Assembly (NCBI GenBank): GCA_905182995.1
Contig: CAJJDP010000115.1
Location: 314,754 to 378,753 of the forward strand
Source: Paramecium octaurelia
Taxonomy: Eukaryota > Ciliophora > Oligohymenophorea > Peniculida > Parameciidae
Direction: 5' to 3'
DNA length: 64,000 nucleotides
Part shown: positions 1-11,800 of the stretch, one piece after another
How positions within the stretch are numbered: the first letter of the stretch is position 1
Layout of the letters: every line of letters starts with the position of its first letter
Made by a program: the position numbers and the translations under genes
The notes under the pieces: model-generated
Databases searched by the model: none
Seen by the model: the letters and a program-made list of their open reading frames with translations, nothing else
What the model was told of the DNA's origin: nothing

Positions 1-2
1 TC

Positions 3-3000
3 TTCTCTGGGAACATAGTTGATGATCAGAGTTTTTAGGATGAAAGTGGTCAAGACATCTTTTAAAGTGTAATTGATGGGAGTTTCAACAACACTTAAAC
101 TATGGATAGTCAAATATTCCATTCTTGTTATAATTTGAGTTAGAATGACGTCGAGGAATAGATTACGAAGAAGAAGCACGAATTCATCAAGGAAGAAGGG
201 AATTACTATTATAAGAGGAAATGCATGCTCCAATTATATGATGGCTTTAAGGAATCATCATCCTCTGTAGACAGCAAGGAGTAACAACAATTAATCACAA
301 AAGTAGGCAATTAGTTCATATATCAAAATGATAAAATTATATCTTTAGGGAATGGTTTGCAAATTTAAATGCATCATCTCAATCATTCTCACTCGATCTC
401 AATCAAGCAGATAGATATTAATGTAAATATCGATGAGATCCTTGAATTCAAAGAGATCTTTAAAATCAACCACGAAAAGAAGCAAATCAAGAGTATTCCC
501 AATCTGAATCTAATTACAATCCATCGTATTTAATTTGATGTTCAAATATAACAATCGGACTATGCAGAGTTCTATTACCTATAATAAATCATCAAGAATG
601 ATCCAAATAGCAGCAGTGTCATCCATTAATAATAGAAAATGTCATATTTCACATTCGACATCAGTGATCTCTAAATACAATAGTCCTCTTCTGGTTTCAT
701 TACCTTTGATTCAATTAAATGCTTAATGAAGGAGTATGATAGAATAAAGTACGTATTTCATGATGAAACAATCGCTGAAATAGGAGCATAAGAACATGGC
801 TAAATTTTGATAAGGCCTATCATCAAACTGATGGATACGAAAGAAGTGCGTGTGGCTATACCAAAGCTTTAAATGTTTATTAATCTGTCCTACATGGAAT
901 ATGTAAAGACTCTATTTACTGTAATTAAAGATTTTCAAAGGAGATTGCGATAATCGAACACAAATTAATAGGGGAACAATTAAATTGTTCGATTACTCTT
1001 TGATGAAATTATTGTTAAAATTAATTTAGATTAATCAACTAATCCTCAATAAGCAAGGTTTATTTTACATGCATCCAAATTTGCATCAGAAATTAAAGGC
1101 CAAGATGAAATTATGCTTACATTGTATAACTGTTTGATCATTGATACAAATTGGAATTGCAAAGGACCTAAACAAGACATCCCCATTTATGGCAGTTCTA
1201 ATGATACTAAAACAGATCAGCCACTCTAAGTACTCCATTTCAGAAATGAAAAGTACTAAGCAAATCAAGTCCTATTCTATAAATAAGAACGTTTCAACAG
1301 AGAAGGCTTCAAAACTCTTGTGCAAAACGAAACAATCAAATCAGAATCTGATATGGCTTTCCAATATACAGCTATTAAGTTGAAGATTAGTCAATACCTA
1401 AATCCAGATTGCTTGGATATTTTGAAAGGAAGCACCAATTTACTTATTGTTAACATTATTAAGAACAAGAAAATTGATATTCAATATCAACATGGAATCA
1501 TATAAGTGGATGAATAATGGATTGAAACCATTACAAACCTCAAAGAATTGGCTCAGAAGTGGGAATAAACACTGGTTCCTCAAAAGAACAAACTGCCCTA
1601 AAAAAATTCTATTCCCAATTTTACATTCACCGTCTCAAATATCTGGCTCAACTATTTACCAACGTATAGGAGATCAACCCTATTAAGACAATATTTAATG
1701 AAAAAAGCACCTATTAAATCTATAATTGCGATCCAACCTGAACAGTTGTATTATTCTTGGATCAGGATACTAATCAGAATTAAGAGTGCAACTGTCTCAA
1801 GTGATTTATAAGCTCATTTGAGTTCTGCATAAATCTATGTTAAAAGTACATCCAAAGATATTAAACATGCCAATCTAAGTTTCTTAAATCCCATCCTATT
1901 GGTTCCTCCTAAGATTGGACTTTTTGATGAAAATCGGAAATTCTCAGATGGATTCCAAATCGACAAGGATGAACAAGGACTCTTGAGACTACTATGTTTT
2001 TAAAAGTTATTTAAAATCAAAGGAGTAACATTTTCAGGAAACTTAATTAATATTGGGTAAATAGGTGGGAATCTGAAAAAAGATTCCATCATCAGTCTAT
2101 GGGATATCGCATCAATGACAATGGAGAAGATAAAAAAGATCATTCCTGAATAACAAAATGAGAATTAGATCTATGTCTTATAAGATGGTCATCTGTACAC
2201 TCCGAATGAGAATATGAATATTTTTGATGATGATGATACTGAACTACCTGCAACAGAAAACACTCCTGATAAAAAATAGTTAGAAATTGTTCTCAAGAAC
2301 CTTGAAATCAAATTACAAGTGGGCTAGCATTTTCCACCTGAAGTCTTTAGTGATACCAACCCTATTAATGTTGAATGCTCATAAGAAAATTAAGAATAGT
2401 ATTATCTTGAACACTCAAATTTATTGCATCTAGAAGAGTTTCCTCAAACAAATGACTAATCATGCGATTTTATTCTTTTTAGCATGAAAGAATTAAAATT
2501 AGTATGTTGTGGACCATCCTAAAGAGAAATCAATCAATTTTACTTAACATTATTGAATTTTCAATTGAATGATAAAATCCACAATTCCAAGTTTACCAAA
2601 TTGATTGGCAAGGAACCTTTGCTTGAAGAGATGAACTTTGCAGAAGTCTTTTACTCAATTGATAAACCCAATAATTCGATCGATTTAGACGCCAAATTTG
2701 CTCCATTTAGAGTCTGCGTCTCTGGAGAAGCATTGGAATTCATGCTGGATACAGTTAATAGTCCATAACAATTGAATCCGAAGGTGGATATGTTGAGTAA
2801 ATTGAACGTAGGAAACGATAAAGAGTCCATAATTGAGTTTTGTGTGCAGGAAGGCTATTAAGTTACATTTTCAAGAAATAGTGAATTAAGTAATATAATA
2901 TATTAAATTAGAAAAATCAATGAAGGTGAACTTCTTGAATATTGAACGAATCTATTGTTACATTACATTCGATGGAAGTGGTGTCAAACTGGATGGAAAA

Positions 3001-3541
3001 TTGAAAGGATTGGTCAGACTGGCTTCGTATGATAACCTCTTAATATTTTTAAAGAGAGCTCAAATCAATAATCTAATATTTGAGAAGGATGGAGATTTCA
3101 TCAAGTTTTTGTTTGACTAATACTAACATTTGTTAAGAAATGATTCCTAATTGATTTCAAATTTGATCGTTTCTTTCAAAGCCTTTCAAAATCTCACAAA
3201 CATAGTATCGGGGTATCAATATTATCATTTTTTAGAATATAAACTATGTTCACAACCATAATTAGATAAGGATTAATAACTGGAGTGTGTTCAGGATCTA
3301 TTCCATTGGCAAAAGCACTGGGAGATGAAATTGTCTATTTGGCCAAAAAGCCTTTTGAAGTTTGTAGCACAATGACAGAAGGAATTGGATTCAAAATAGC
3401 AAATGTTGTCTTCTCTCCGATTGAAAGAGTTTTAGACTAAGTCTCTACATTGGTATCCCATTTAATAATTATTAGACTACAAGCGATAGAATTCCTAAAG
3501 AATTTCTTAAGAAATATAATGTAGACTAAACTAAGACATGA
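3..3541 (+). CDS. Atg2-like autophagy / bulk lipid-transfer protein, 5' partial
   Basis: In the ciliate code one frame is open from position 3 to 2889. It continues through three introns (2890-2911, 22 nt; 3213-3235, 23 nt; 3453-3475, 23 nt) to TGA at 3539-3541, about 1,150 codons with the N-terminus outside the window. The last ~200 residues carry the pattern typical of the Atg2 C-terminal domain: a hydrophobic strand followed by LDGKLKGLVRLASYDNLLIFL, then after the second intron RQGLITGVCSGSIPLAKALG, resembling the family's 'V/I-RGF..GA..FG' stretch. Atg2 proteins are large rod-shaped lipid carriers that bridge the ER and the growing autophagosome. A length of at least 1,150 aa fits. The middle has an acidic DDDD patch near position 2230. 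There are no phase breaks. The family call rests on remembered motif similarity only; another VPS13/Atg2 superfamily member is possible. Confidence 0.55.
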
Positions 3542-3662
3542 TCCAATTATTTTTTTAATTAATACTTTTTATAAAATAACATCGTGATCTTTAAGACTTC
3601 AAATAAATATAGATTCCTAAAGGAATTATGAAAAAAGTAAACACATAGATTGCATTATAATA

Positions 3663-5710
3663 ATGAAGGAAATGAAATAACAAATCAAGCAGTACTATCA
3701 AAATTCCAATAAAATCTGTGATATAGTTAGGTACATAGAAAGAACCGAAGCAAAACTAAATAAATAGATAAAATTTTAATTTACAACTTTCTATTTAACG
3801 ATCTAAATAATTTTTAGTTATCCAATTCTGTTAAAGTAGTCTTCAATACTGAATCTGTAAAAGATTATCAATGTAAAATAGATTAGTTTTATAATGCTAG
3901 TTGTATTATTGATTAATTGATAAATGAGTCAAAATATTATCTATATATTATTAATAATTTAATGAGTGCTTCGTTGTTTTAAATTAGTCCGATACAAAAA
4001 AACATATAAGTTTAATGCAGCAACTTTAAAAATTGCATAAATGTTGGCTCAAGTCTAGATTGTGCTTTGTTCATAGGATTAATAGAGTATCATATTAAAG
4101 TCAATAAAGTAGAAGATATTAAAAAAATATATGAGAAAGCATAACCGAATAGTATTGGAAAAATTAAAACAATTATTTCAAATTCTGAAAATTAGCAATA
4201 GCGATTAGAATATATTTTGAGAGAGACAAAGGAATAAATTAAAAATTTGGAATTATTGATGAGGGATTATTTTCAAAATAAAGGTATTTCTAATGAAAAA
4301 GACAAAATTAAAGATTTAAAGAACAAAGTTAAATTGTTAGAGCAGGATTTTAACATAAGACTAGTGATCTATGATACAAAAACCAACTCTAAACTCTAAG
4401 AGGTAGGAGCTACAACTATTTACATTTATAGATCTGAGCCTAATTATTATATTCTGATTAATGCTTAGGAAAATTCAATTTCATGTAGTAAATGCAATGG
4501 ATAATAAAATTTACAGAAACTTAAATGTAATCATTTTGCTTGCTTTTCCTGTATATAGAATTCTTTTGAGGGGAAAAATGCTACTAGTGTTTCTTGCTTC
4601 ACAAAAGGTTGTTTATTAAAAATAGAGAAAACTTAATACCTCCAAATGAAATTGCCAAAAACTCAAGATTTAAAACAGTAATAAGTTAAACAAAGTGATC
4701 TTTCCATTAAATAAAGTGTCAATAAAGTCGAAAAGAAGTAGGAATTATATAGTGCTAGTTTGGAAGAGAAGAATGAAATAGACAACATTAATAATAAGCA
4801 ACTTTAATCCTCAAGTAAACTTGAGTAAAACAAAGGGGAGAAAAATACAAATTAGGAAAATGGGAAGTTACAGCAATCAATTAAAACTCAGTAGGAATTA
4901 GAGAAATAGTAAAAGAATCAAATTGAATAAACAGAATAGCCTATTAGGCTTGAAAATCCTAATACTGTTGAATATCCATTAAAAAATAGTTAAAATTCTA
5001 ATTTAAGCACTGGAAAGCGTGATAATTATCCTTAAAATTAGAAATAGGAGGAGGTTAATACGCCTAAATAAATACAGAGCAAGCAATGTAGCAATTGCTT
5101 AAAAGATTGCATGGATTAAATATTTGAGGCAAGTTGTGGCCATTGCTATTGCCCAAAGTGTGCTCAAATCTTAAAATCTAAAAATTAATAATATACATGC
5201 CTTCATCCTAAATGTTAAAAAAAAAAATAAAATAAATTTGAATCTAAATGTAATCAATGTGATGATGTTAAGGAACCTACTTAATTGTTTACAAATTTTT
5301 GTGGTCATTCATTTTGTGTCTAATGTTTAGAAGGCCTTGTAAGGAACTTGAGGAAATGCAAATGCCCTATTTGCTATTATAGTTTACAAGAGAATGATAT
5401 TGATCTCTTTTTTGAAAATATATAGCTTCATATTTATGAAAAAGAAATACAGAAAAATTCTCAAAGATAAAATGATTCTGATATTGAGTACATGCTCTTA
5501 CAATCAAATAACTCAAAATATTGTACCTTTTGTAATAGCCCTTTTACAGAATATAACACTTAATAATAATTGTCCCATTGCCAAAATCATTTACATACAA
5601 TAGGAGTTTGTTGTTCAATCTTTCCTTTGGACTGTCCTTAATGCTAATTGTCATCTTTAGAAATTTCAAAATGTATAGATAATCATTATCATAGATAAAA
5701 TTACTTTTGA
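3663..5710 (+). CDS. Multi-RING-like zinc-binding protein, possible E3 ubiquitin ligase
   Basis: The frame ends at TGA 5708-5710 and is continuous back to about 3722. Further upstream the frame changes, so a 5' intron or a different start must exist; ATG 3663 is the best candidate but the first ~100 nt are unresolved. Three Cys/His clusters have the RING spacing: CSKCNG...CNHFACFSC near 4480-4560, CSNC...CGHCYCPKC near 5090-5160, and CNQC...CGHSFCVQC...CPIC near 5255-5375. A fourth group (CTFC...HCQNH...DCPQC) lies near the end. A long Gln/Asn/Lys-rich linker (about 4620-5080) separates the first cluster from the rest. This suggests a ubiquitin ligase, perhaps RBR-like. N-terminal to the RINGs, an LDCALF motif and a later NYYILI strand recall OTU/otubain cysteine proteases, but this is only a suspicion. 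The downstream neighbour is the convergent histone H3 gene, about 340 bp away. Confidence 0.6.
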
Positions 5711-6053
5711 AATAAGAAACGATTTTGAGTAGAACCCATTATATTGAATAAATAGTTTCAAATCTAATATGATAATATAAGATTCAGTAATTATATGTAT
5801 ATTAATCTTAAATTATCAATATTTGCTATATATATCGAACTAGACGTTAAAAAGTTTACATTATTTTCTCAAATTATGATTTCATTAGTGAAATAAATAA
5901 TAGGTAGGCCAGTTCTAATATTATGAATTTAATGGGAAAAGGGAGAGATACCTCTAATCTTATTAAAAATAAGAGATTCGGTATATGCAAATTGAAGATT
6001 AACAATTTTTTGCCAAAATTACTAATTTAATTGAATTCATAAGGATTCATTAA
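5711..6053. other. Intergenic spacer between convergent genes
   Basis: AT-rich spacer between the 3' end of the RING-like gene and the 3' end of the minus-strand histone H3. No convincing frame, RNA gene or repeat is visible. Confidence 0.5.
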
Positions 6054-6476
<423 letters not shown>

Positions 6477-7127
6477 TATTATTTATATTTTTATTTAATT
6501 TTGAATTTGTATTATGGGGGGGTTTTAATCTGATATACTCAATTATGATTGGCTGAAAAGGAATATTGAATAACAATACTAGACAACAAACATGGAGAGA
6601 ATTCGATATGATAACATGAAAAATATAGGGAATCAATCTCTAATATCATTTCTAGAGTCAACGCAAAAATCAATTACTATCCAGAATTACCATTAATTTT
6701 ATTGAAAAATTAAAAATATAATTGTATACTCTAATTATTGAATTAAATTGTTTAGAGTAAATCGATAAGCTTTAATTTCTATTTTGTAGGCATTTGATGT
6801 CTTCTTTTTTCAAATCCTAAATTTATGAATAACGTCGATTTGAATTTAGATTCTAATTGATTTCCACCATATATCAATTATCCAAATGTGACCTGTTTAA
6901 TCTACACATTATTCATATTTGCCTGTGAATTTAATAAAAAAGGACATAATTAAAAAAAAGAATTTGAAATCGATAATTAACATGAAATTTTAATTGTTTC
7001 AATTTTATAATAAATTATAATGTTACTTCAAATAATTTTGTAATACAATACTACAAATATGTAATAATCAAGAATATGCACTTTAAGATAGAAGATTAAA
7101 ATTGATTTAGGAATTAGTGATAGGAAT
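6477..7127. other. Region upstream of histone H3
   Basis: About 650 bp of AT-rich sequence between the H3 start (minus strand) and the next plus-strand coding signal. It probably contains the H3 promoter, and a seven-G run at 6515-6521 is the only compositional oddity. No gene is supported. Confidence 0.4.
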
Positions 7128-7660
7128 ATGATTTATAGAAGATTCTAATCAAATATAAGTGATATCTTTAATGAAATTAAATCATTGCAACAATTACTTT
7201 GAATTATCAGAAAATATCAATAAGTTATAAGTGAGAAAATAATTACAGTTTTTATTAATAATTTATACTTTAATGAGGATAACAATTAACGAAAAAAGAA
7301 GGATGATTAATAAGTATTTACACTCTCACTTGATCAACCTTAATCTTGGTTATAACACTCATTATTGATTTAGATTCAGCTAAATAACACTAATATAATC
7401 AATGAGCTTAATGTCCCTCTCTATTTTTATATTATTTAATTTAATATGTCAATCATGATAATTTTAGCTTTGAAATAAAATTCATCCCAAAACTATACAC
7501 AATTGAAGCCATCCTAATTGGATTATTTCCTAAATGATGTTCCCATTACAAATCCCTTTGTTGCTATTCCAATAAGTTCTATAATTTATGTTATGACAAA
7601 TTTATTTAACTTTAAATTTTTGATAACCTATTTTATTGATTATAGTTTTTAATAATTATA
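7128..7660 (+). CDS. Hypothetical protein, exon structure unresolved
   Basis: Plus-strand coding signal with unclear splicing. The best part, about 7260-7540, reads YFNEDNNQRKKKDD, then VFTLSLDQPQSWLQHSLLIQ and NELNVPLYFYIIQF. Possible micro-introns are the 25-nt GT...AG segment around 7225-7249 and a 20-nt one near 7449. Using the latter, the protein would end at a TGA near 7533; without it the frame runs on into the ATG of the next gene. An upstream segment near 7130 (MIYRRFQSNISDIF) may be an earlier exon. No family is recognised. Confidence 0.3.
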
Positions 7661-7663
7661 TTT

Positions 7664-7914
7664 ATGAGCAATTCATCTAAACTTAAGCCTAATAATCATT
7701 TGCTAGCGTATGAGGCTGCAGAAGCTAAATGTAAAGAAAAGTATCCTAAAATTGAAGTAATAATACTTACCACCCCAAAATCTAGGAATGCATGGATATA
7801 TCGAATACTTAAGTTGATATGAAATTGTGCAAATAAATGTTAGAAAGATTCTCAGAATGTTTCAATGTTCATAAACCAGTTGCATATATGTAATTAGGAA
7901 AATAAAGAGATTGA
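7664..7914 (+). CDS. Twin CX9C mitochondrial intermembrane-space-type protein
   Basis: ATG 7664, a 29-nt intron at 7757-7785, and TGA 7912-7914 give 73 residues, too short and too interrupted for simple ORF calling. The spliced product contains KCKEKYPKIEEC and LCKQMLERFSEC, each a Cys pair separated by exactly nine residues, joined by a short linker: a CHCH helical hairpin. Family knowledge: such small proteins are oxidised by the Mia40/Erv1 relay in the mitochondrial intermembrane space and often assist assembly of cytochrome oxidase or other inner-membrane complexes. The second CX9C half is reached only if the intron is removed, which supports both the splice model and the call. Which CX9C subfamily it belongs to cannot be said. 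The start is the first in-frame ATG, immediately after the previous gene. Confidence 0.8.
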
Positions 7915-8134
7915 GCTTATCGTATAATAAAATATTAAATATAAATTGAAATTTATGATTGTCACACACTTCTTTTGGTGGAGAAACGATATTGATATAT
8001 TACTCATCGTTTTATACAAATAATTCATAATGGGTTCTAATGATTGTATTTTTTTATTTTTCTAGAGTCTAATTGTTTTATAATTATATTTTATACATAT
8101 TTAATAAATTCCTAAAAATAAAATAATTTTAAAA

Positions 8135-8693
8135 ATGTCCAGAAATTACAGATAGATTCAAATAAAAGATGATATTTATTTATTTTTTAATTATTAATAT
8201 TAATGTTTTTAATAGTCTTTGAGGTGTGATAAGCAAAAGTAGTTAACAGCATTTTTTTTTATAATATCTTCTTGTAAACATTATACATTAAATTTCTCGC
8301 CAAATTTGGGATCAACGTATTAAGTTAAAAGATTTCTCTATCTTCAATGTCCTTAAGTCATGAAAATTAAACTTTTTGCTATTTCAACTCAATTTCCTTT
8401 TAACACATTTATTTGTTTGATTCCAATTTTTAAGGTAATAAAAAGCTATTATGTAGATGCCATTTTCCTTTGAAGTGTGTAAATTATCAAGTGATTCTTT
8501 TCAAATTATTTGTTTATAAGAGAATAAAATATTTAAATATTTTTAGACAAGAATCAGACTTTAATTAAGAAACCTTAATGATCAGTTGAAAATCAAAATT
8601 AAGAATTAAAATCCTTCTATCTATACATAACGTTTACTTAAATTTATTTCTTTGATCGTATACTATTAGATCACTTCTATATAATTAATTTGA
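8135..8693 (+). CDS. Small hypothetical protein with one intron
   Basis: ATG 8135 starts 100 codons open to a 22-nt intron (8435-8456), then 78 more codons to TGA 8691-8693, about 177 residues. Without the intron the frame stops at once (TTTCCTTTGA), so the intron is well supported. The N-terminal half has CDKQKQLTAFFFIISSCKHY, faintly like the 'C..C..(K)FFLTSC.H' start of meiotic Zip3/RNF212 RING proteins, but not all zinc ligands are evident. The C-terminal half (FEVCKLSSDSFQ..., then RIRLQLRNLNDQLKIKIKNQ) looks helical. No function is assigned. Confidence 0.5.
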
Positions 8694-8863
8694 ATGAATT
8701 TTCTTGATATAAGATAATTGAAAGGAATATATTCAATTTCGACTTGTTGGCATGGAGCTTTTACAATAATTAATTAAATCTAATTAAACAATAATTTTTC
8801 AATTATTTTATAAATGGTATATTAAATTCTAAATGCTAATATCTTAATTAATTATTTAATAGA

Positions 8864-11800
8864 ATGCAATTACTAAATTAATTCATTTTGCTATATTCCT
8901 CCATCTTTTAACTGATAGAAACATAAGATATACAAAAATTACAACCATATAATCAAATTACTAATATCACCTTTAATATGGATAATGATATTAATTATAA
9001 TACTTAATGCATAATTTATGGATTCTTTTCTAAATATAATCCATTAAGCAATATTATGTAATTAGGAAACATTGGAATTTTAGATAGCAATTGCTATCAT
9101 ATACATAGTATCAAAGATTTAAAATCAAATAATATAAACTTTATACAATATGATTGTATTGATTATGACAAGAAATAAATTGAAAAGTCATATATATTTA
9201 TAGGAGATGATGGTCAAATTTACAAACATTCATATTAAATAAACATATTTGAATATGAATCATAATGGTACTTTTTGGGCATAATAATTAAATTTATTGA
9301 ATAAAAAGTTGTTATAATTTTATTCAAAAATGATAAGGAGTAAAATACTTAAGAATATAATCTTAAATATCCATTTTATAATGCAAATTTAATATTATTT
9401 TGTGGAGGAGATTTAGAATTATATCCCTATCAACCTCTTTTTAATGCATAAATATCTAAGCTTTCCTATTTTCCAGGGATCTTAACATACTATAATCCAT
9501 ATTAGATAAATAAAGTAGAATACTGTTCGATAACAACATTTAAATCACTATTTAAAAATTTTAAATTCGCTTGCAAATGCACTTTGAAACCAGTTTCATA
9601 TCCTGATTCTACAATTTCAAAACTGAGCTAGGAATAGATAATATCTGAAAATTTGAATTGCGATTAATTTAATTTTTAGACATGGATTAGAATTAAAGAA
9701 ATAAATAACTTTTTTACAGAAATGTATTATAAATTAATAAAAATATCTGGATAATTTCTAAATTCAAAATTATCTGGTGATGATTTATCTGCTTTTTAAC
9801 TCTATATAAATTAACTGAAACCAGAAATCAGATTATTATAACTACATATAGCTACACTTTCCCCACTGTAAATATCAATGAATTGGATAATCCTTTTTTA
9901 ATTACCAAAGTATTCGATATAGATATAGATATAAAATTATGGCATTATTTAAGAGTTAAGAAAAGCCCCAAATCTATACAAGTGTAAATAAACTTTTACT
10001 AAGGAAAAAAAATTAAAGAGTATTCTTTTGAGAGTTTTGTTAATCATTTTAATTTGGTAATATTTAAAATAGGACGAGGTAATTTGTTGTAGAGTTCCAA
10101 CTATTTATCAACCTAAATTGTAAGCATGGTTTTTTATAACTGTGAAACTGATATTAATTTAGAAATTTGTCATTTATCCTGTTTTGAATGTATTGGCCCA
10201 ACTAAATATGATTGTTTGTCTTGTGATCCCTCAACAAAAAGGATATATAATCAAAAATAGAACACTTGCATTTGTCCTTATGGAAAAATTGAATTAGATG
10301 GAGAATGCAAAGATTACTCAGCATTTTAATTAACTATTTCCAAAGAAAATAATGATGGATTCAAGTGTTCCTATGGATATTTTGAATGTGAAGATAAATG
10401 CTGTAAATGGTATTTATATCTAAATAATTTTAGTCCTTCTAAAATACGAAATAGGTTAATAACTTGTATAGAGTGTATTACAAACCCAAAAACTTGGATA
10501 AACAACCCATATTGTTAATATAATTATGTAACTGATAGCGATGATAGGCCTTTTACAAAACAAGATGATGGGATAGGAAAGTACTTTTTTGATGGAGTTG
10601 ATTTAAAACATAGAGAGAATTAAGAATTGGATTAAGGTATTTATTAAGATTACTTATAAACTTTTGATCATTTATCAAAATTTTGTTCTTACTGCCTCAT
10701 AGATTTAGATAAGGAAAAATGTTTCTTTTTTACAAACTGTGTTTAATGCTAAATTGAAATTTCTAGACCTAAATGCACCAAATGCGTAATGAACTTTAAA
10801 TTATCAGATGGAGTTTGTTCAATTTTAAACCTGATACAGACCTCAAATGTTATAATATGCTAAACTCCTTATTATCAAACTTATTATTATACCTGTATTT
10901 TATGTCCCATTTAGAATTGTCTTTATTGCTTTGATTTTATAAAGGATGATATTTAAAAGAATACCATACTTTACAAATTTTTAAACGTTAGAATTGATGC
11001 TAATGATTAAGAAGTATAAGTAGGTTGCGCATAATGTTATGAAGGATTTCTTTATGATTTCACCTTAGGAAAATGTATTCTTCGATAACCATAAATCTAA
11101 AATTGTCTTAGTTCATTTGTGAATCAGCAAGGTAAAGAGCTCTGTATCTTATCATCTGTATAAGATTTTACAGTTGCTCCTTAAATTATTAATTGTTAAA
11201 ATATTATTTAAAATTGTAAGTAATGTTTTAGGAACATTTAAACCATTTTAAGATGTCTTATTTGTGAGGAAGGATATTACACTGATCTCACAGGATTTTG
11301 CTACACCATTTAATATAATTATAATTTAATTCCTTAGAATACTAATGGTGTTACTTTTATTAGGTTTCCTGATGCAAATATTTGGAGGCATCTGGTTCAA
11401 AGTTTTTCTTTGCAATTTTCTTAAAAAAATTTTCCCTATGCTTTAACTTAATTATTTCAATATAATATTGAGTGTAAGGATGGATATTCATTATTTAAAG
11501 GAAAATGTATAAAATATTGTGATTAAAATTGCTAAATATGCGAATAGGACAAAATATCAGAAATTTATACCTGTTCCTTATGCCTCTTAGATAATTACAA
11601 TTAACCCTATAGAGTTTAAGAAAATGGAATGTGTTTAATTTGCCCTTCATTATGTTAGGTATGCCAAATTCGATCTGATGACAGCATTATGGTATTTTGA
11701 ATTTGATATTTTAGAATCTAAATCCTAATTACATAATTAACAAAACAAACACTTAATATACAACATAGTGCCTAAAAAGCATTTCAAACTTAAATGTTCA

